From: Mytilisepta virgata
Lineage: Eukaryota > Mollusca > Bivalvia > Mytilida > Mytilidae
Length of the DNA stretch: 64,000 nucleotides
Direction of reading: 5' to 3'
Assembly: GCA_028015205.1 (NCBI GenBank)
Contig: CM051512.1
Coordinates: forward strand, 19,809,139-19,873,138
Below, piece after piece: positions 61,831 through 64,000 of the stretch (the first letter of the stretch is position 1; each line of letters begins with the position of its first letter). Under the pieces are notes generated by a model, which ran no database searches, was not told the origin of the DNA, and saw only the letters and a list, made by a program, of their open reading frames with translations. Position numbers and translations under genes: made by a program.

Positions 61831-62483
61831 ATCGATTTGAGTGTTTTAGTAAGCTATATAATTACATGTATTTCAGGGTTAATAAAATAATTGAATAATA
61901 AAATTTTCTAATACTAATGTTGATGCATAAGATGTTCACATCCCGCCGATCCACTTGTTTTTAATTGTATATCCGTGGCGGTCATAATCATCTGAATGAA
62001 TATGGTGAAATTAGTTTTAGACAATATAAAAGGGGAATTACATATGATACGATTCTAATTACATATGATATTTTCTCTTTCAATGTTTAGTTGCATATCC
62101 CATCTCCAGTATTTATTTATAGTAATTACTACGAGGTAAGTATATTACCTGAGAGATTTATCTTAAAATGTAATAAATGAGGAGTGTAGTAATGTAGCCA
62201 TATTTTTTTTAAACCAATAAATGAAGATTTTCAAGTAGGTTGTTCAACTTTTTATAGCATATTTTTCTAATGCAATTTATTATGAATTATAATGTGTGTA
62301 GGTAGTAATTTTCTTGTCAGTATGAGACATGTTCTCTTAAATGACAACGATATATTTTGACTGAACTTTTCATCAAACTTACACATAACAAATGACAGTC
62401 CAATATATTAGCAGGTTCATACCTCACTGAATCTACACGTCACGGTGGTGTATGGTGTGTTGTTCAACATTTTCTAATTAAGT

Positions 62484-62637
62484 ATGGGCTCAGCAAGTGA
62501 GATTTCAAAAAGTGGGAAGATAAAGAACAGAGAAACTTGGAGTAAAAAATTCGATTTCTTGTTGGCCTGTGTTGGATTTTCCGTAGGATTAGGGAATGTC
62601 TGGCGGTTCCCGTATCTCTGTTACAAGAATGGAGGAG
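62484..62637 (+). CDS. SLC6: SLC6 exon 1 (start and TM1), GC donor
   Basis: The ATG at 62484 gives 51 codons plus one base. The conserved N-G-G-G-A-F sequence requires the exon to end at 62637, where the intron begins GCAAGT. The nearby GT at 62642 would shift the frame. Confidence 0.92.
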
Positions 62638-63931
62638 GCAAGTCTTGATTTTTGTTTCAATTTTTGTTCATGAATGCTTCTTTTATTCTGTTTTAAATTG
62701 CATATTTTTTGTATTGAATGACATTGACTTTCTAACAACGTTTTGGAGAGTCCTTGTAATGAATATTTTCTGTAATAATTTTGGCTAAAATGTATGTATG
62801 AAAAGTTTGTGTCTTACATAAACAATAAATTCGTTTTATAGCGTTTGGTAAATATCACTAATAACATTTTCTATACCTTTTGTTTCCCGTGGTCGCAAGC
62901 AAGTATTGGCTTGGGTTTTACAGCTTTTCATAACAAGAGCATAATTTCCGTTATGTACAGTTCATTGATTATTGCTTGACCTTGTTTCACAAGTGCAATT
63001 AAATGTTTTTTTCCAAATGTTTTTTCTTTACCATTGTAACTTTTAGGATGTATTTGTTCCTTGTTTTATATGCAACTGTGCAGATTTATAGATTGTGATC
63101 TGTACATGTGCAAGCCATTTAATAAAATTGTAAAATTTGTGGAAAATAAGTAGCATCTCCCTCTTGCATAGCTCTGTTCTTAGATGGTTTTTGCTTTACA
63201 GTTTTTGGTCATTTTGGTATTTTTGAATTTGGTCTTCAACTTTGTGGATTGCTGTTTTGGTTTTGCCACATTTTAGGCCTTGAGCATAACTGATGTGCAC
63301 ATCTTGTGCATCAAAATTGGTATCAAGGAATTGTATTCCAAAATTACTGCCGTCAAAGTTGAGGTCTTTGGTTTGGCGAGAAAACAGCTGAACGGATCAA
63401 AAGCGCCCACTTTGAAAATTTCAAATTGCGATATCTAAGGAACAGTTCAACCAATTCTGTTGAAACTTTACACTCTTACAGATCATTGTTAGCCACATTT
63501 TTTTACTCAACCGATTTTGACATACTTGGTACACTATTACAATAAACTTAATGTAACTTCAATATGTAAGTCATTGTTCGATTGGCGAAAGGTTCTGTAG
63601 TTGGGACCCCGTGGCATTGGGTGGGTTTAGGGAACATCTGGTTCGGTGTCCGAAACAATCAGTATTAGTTTGTATTTGTATATATCTCGCTTTACGTAAT
63701 AATTGTTTCCTTTCGTGTATGAGGGTGTGTGTGTTGGTTATAAATTCACTATATTACAATTACGATATTGTTGTTTTTTTGTTTTTTTTTTTATTTCAGG
63801 TGCATTTCTTATTCCATATTTCGTATGCGTCCTGGTTGGGGGGATTCCATTGTTCTATTTGGAGGTATCTGTAGGACAGTTTATGGGAATAGCTGGACTA
63901 AATGCTTGGAAAATATGTCCACTCTTTCAGG
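62484..63931 (+). CDS. SLC6: SLC6 family sodium/chloride-dependent transporter, first two coding exons (partial)
   Basis: Exons 62484-62637 and 63800-63931 encode the first 95 residues; the gene continues past the window. Seen: a 22-residue cytoplasmic lead, then [33 protein letters not shown] (TM1 with the Na+ and substrate residues), TM2 with [12 protein letters not shown], and K-I-C-P-L-F-Q-G. Gly35 stands where monoamine transporters have Asp, so an amino-acid, GABA, betaine, taurine or creatine type is likely; the K-I-C-P-L-F motif also fits that group. Family role: secondary active uptake at the plasma membrane with Na+ and Cl-. Exact substrate is not determinable from 95 residues. Confidence 0.94.
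63160..63330 (+). repeat. Dispersed 'GATGAGTCGTAA' family repeat in SLC6 intron 1
   Basis: GGTCATTTTGGTATTTTTGAA, CATTTTAGGCCTTGAGCATA and CTTGTGCATCAAAATTGG in the family order; the GAGTCGTAAATCGACGAAA part is deleted in this copy. Confidence 0.65.
63800..63931 (+). CDS. SLC6: SLC6 exon 2 (TM2)
   Basis: Acceptor TTTTTATTTCAG, donor CAGG|GTAAGT, phase 1 to 1. Encodes residues 52-95. Confidence 0.94.
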
Positions 63932-64000
63932 GTAAGTATACAAGTAATTTACTTTAAAGAGCTTTAATCACTGTAAATTCAACACTGTAAACTTAATAAA

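Noticed and set aside
63611..63799. Frames upstream of the SLC6 exon 2 acceptor
   Set aside because: They precede the polypyrimidine tract and AG and are intronic; the SLC6 homology begins exactly at 63800.
1..64000. CRISPR array or prokaryotic operon
   Set aside because: The repeats are eukaryotic satellites, SINEs and MITEs, and the genes have introns. No short regularly spaced repeat-spacer structure is present.

Overview
The window is nuclear DNA of an animal: AT-rich, with small exons bounded by GT-AG introns, and dense in short mobile elements. The families seen (OATP/SLCO and SLC6 transporters, the SINE and reverse-transcriptase repeats) and the general texture suggest a bivalve mollusc, most likely a mussel such as Mytilus. 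That assignment rests on my impression of the repeats and has not been searched.

Three protein-coding genes on the + strand can be assembled exon by exon with matching reading phases. (1) 473-8927: a five-exon gene for a predicted single-pass receptor-like protein of 700 aa. It has a signal peptide, a Cys-rich ectodomain, one membrane segment and a long disordered tail carrying four Tyr-x-x-Met and three Tyr-x-Asn motifs. (2) 18358-34676: a complete ten-exon organic anion transporter gene (OATP/SLCO family, 636 aa) with the family signature and the Kazal-like cysteine loop. (3) 62484 to beyond the right edge: the first two coding exons of an SLC6 neurotransmitter/amino-acid/creatine transporter, joined across an apparent GC-AG intron.

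The space between and inside these genes is largely repeats. They include tRNA-derived SINEs with target-site duplications, TTAA-flanked MITEs, fold-back MITEs, an inverted pair of elements with a Pol III-like promoter, several 3' fragments of one reverse-transcriptase element, a 5'-truncated LINE and a three-copy 175-bp tandem repeat. Between 36468 and 49624 lies a nested structure. A 13.15-kb segment is bounded by 17-bp perfect terminal inverted repeats. Inside it is a 10.35-kb segment with its own ~30-bp inverted repeats and a 5-bp target duplication, and inside that is an array of about six 1.26-kb tandem units. The units are built from the palindrome ACTTGTACAAGT, which is also in the inner terminal repeats. 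No transposase is recognisable, so this is the best candidate for an undescribed mobile or satellite-forming element.

The segment 49625-62483 holds more retroelement remnants, two short convergent ORFs with CCAAT-type upstream sequences, and two strong hairpins. I see no rRNA, CRISPR array or clearly functional tRNA.
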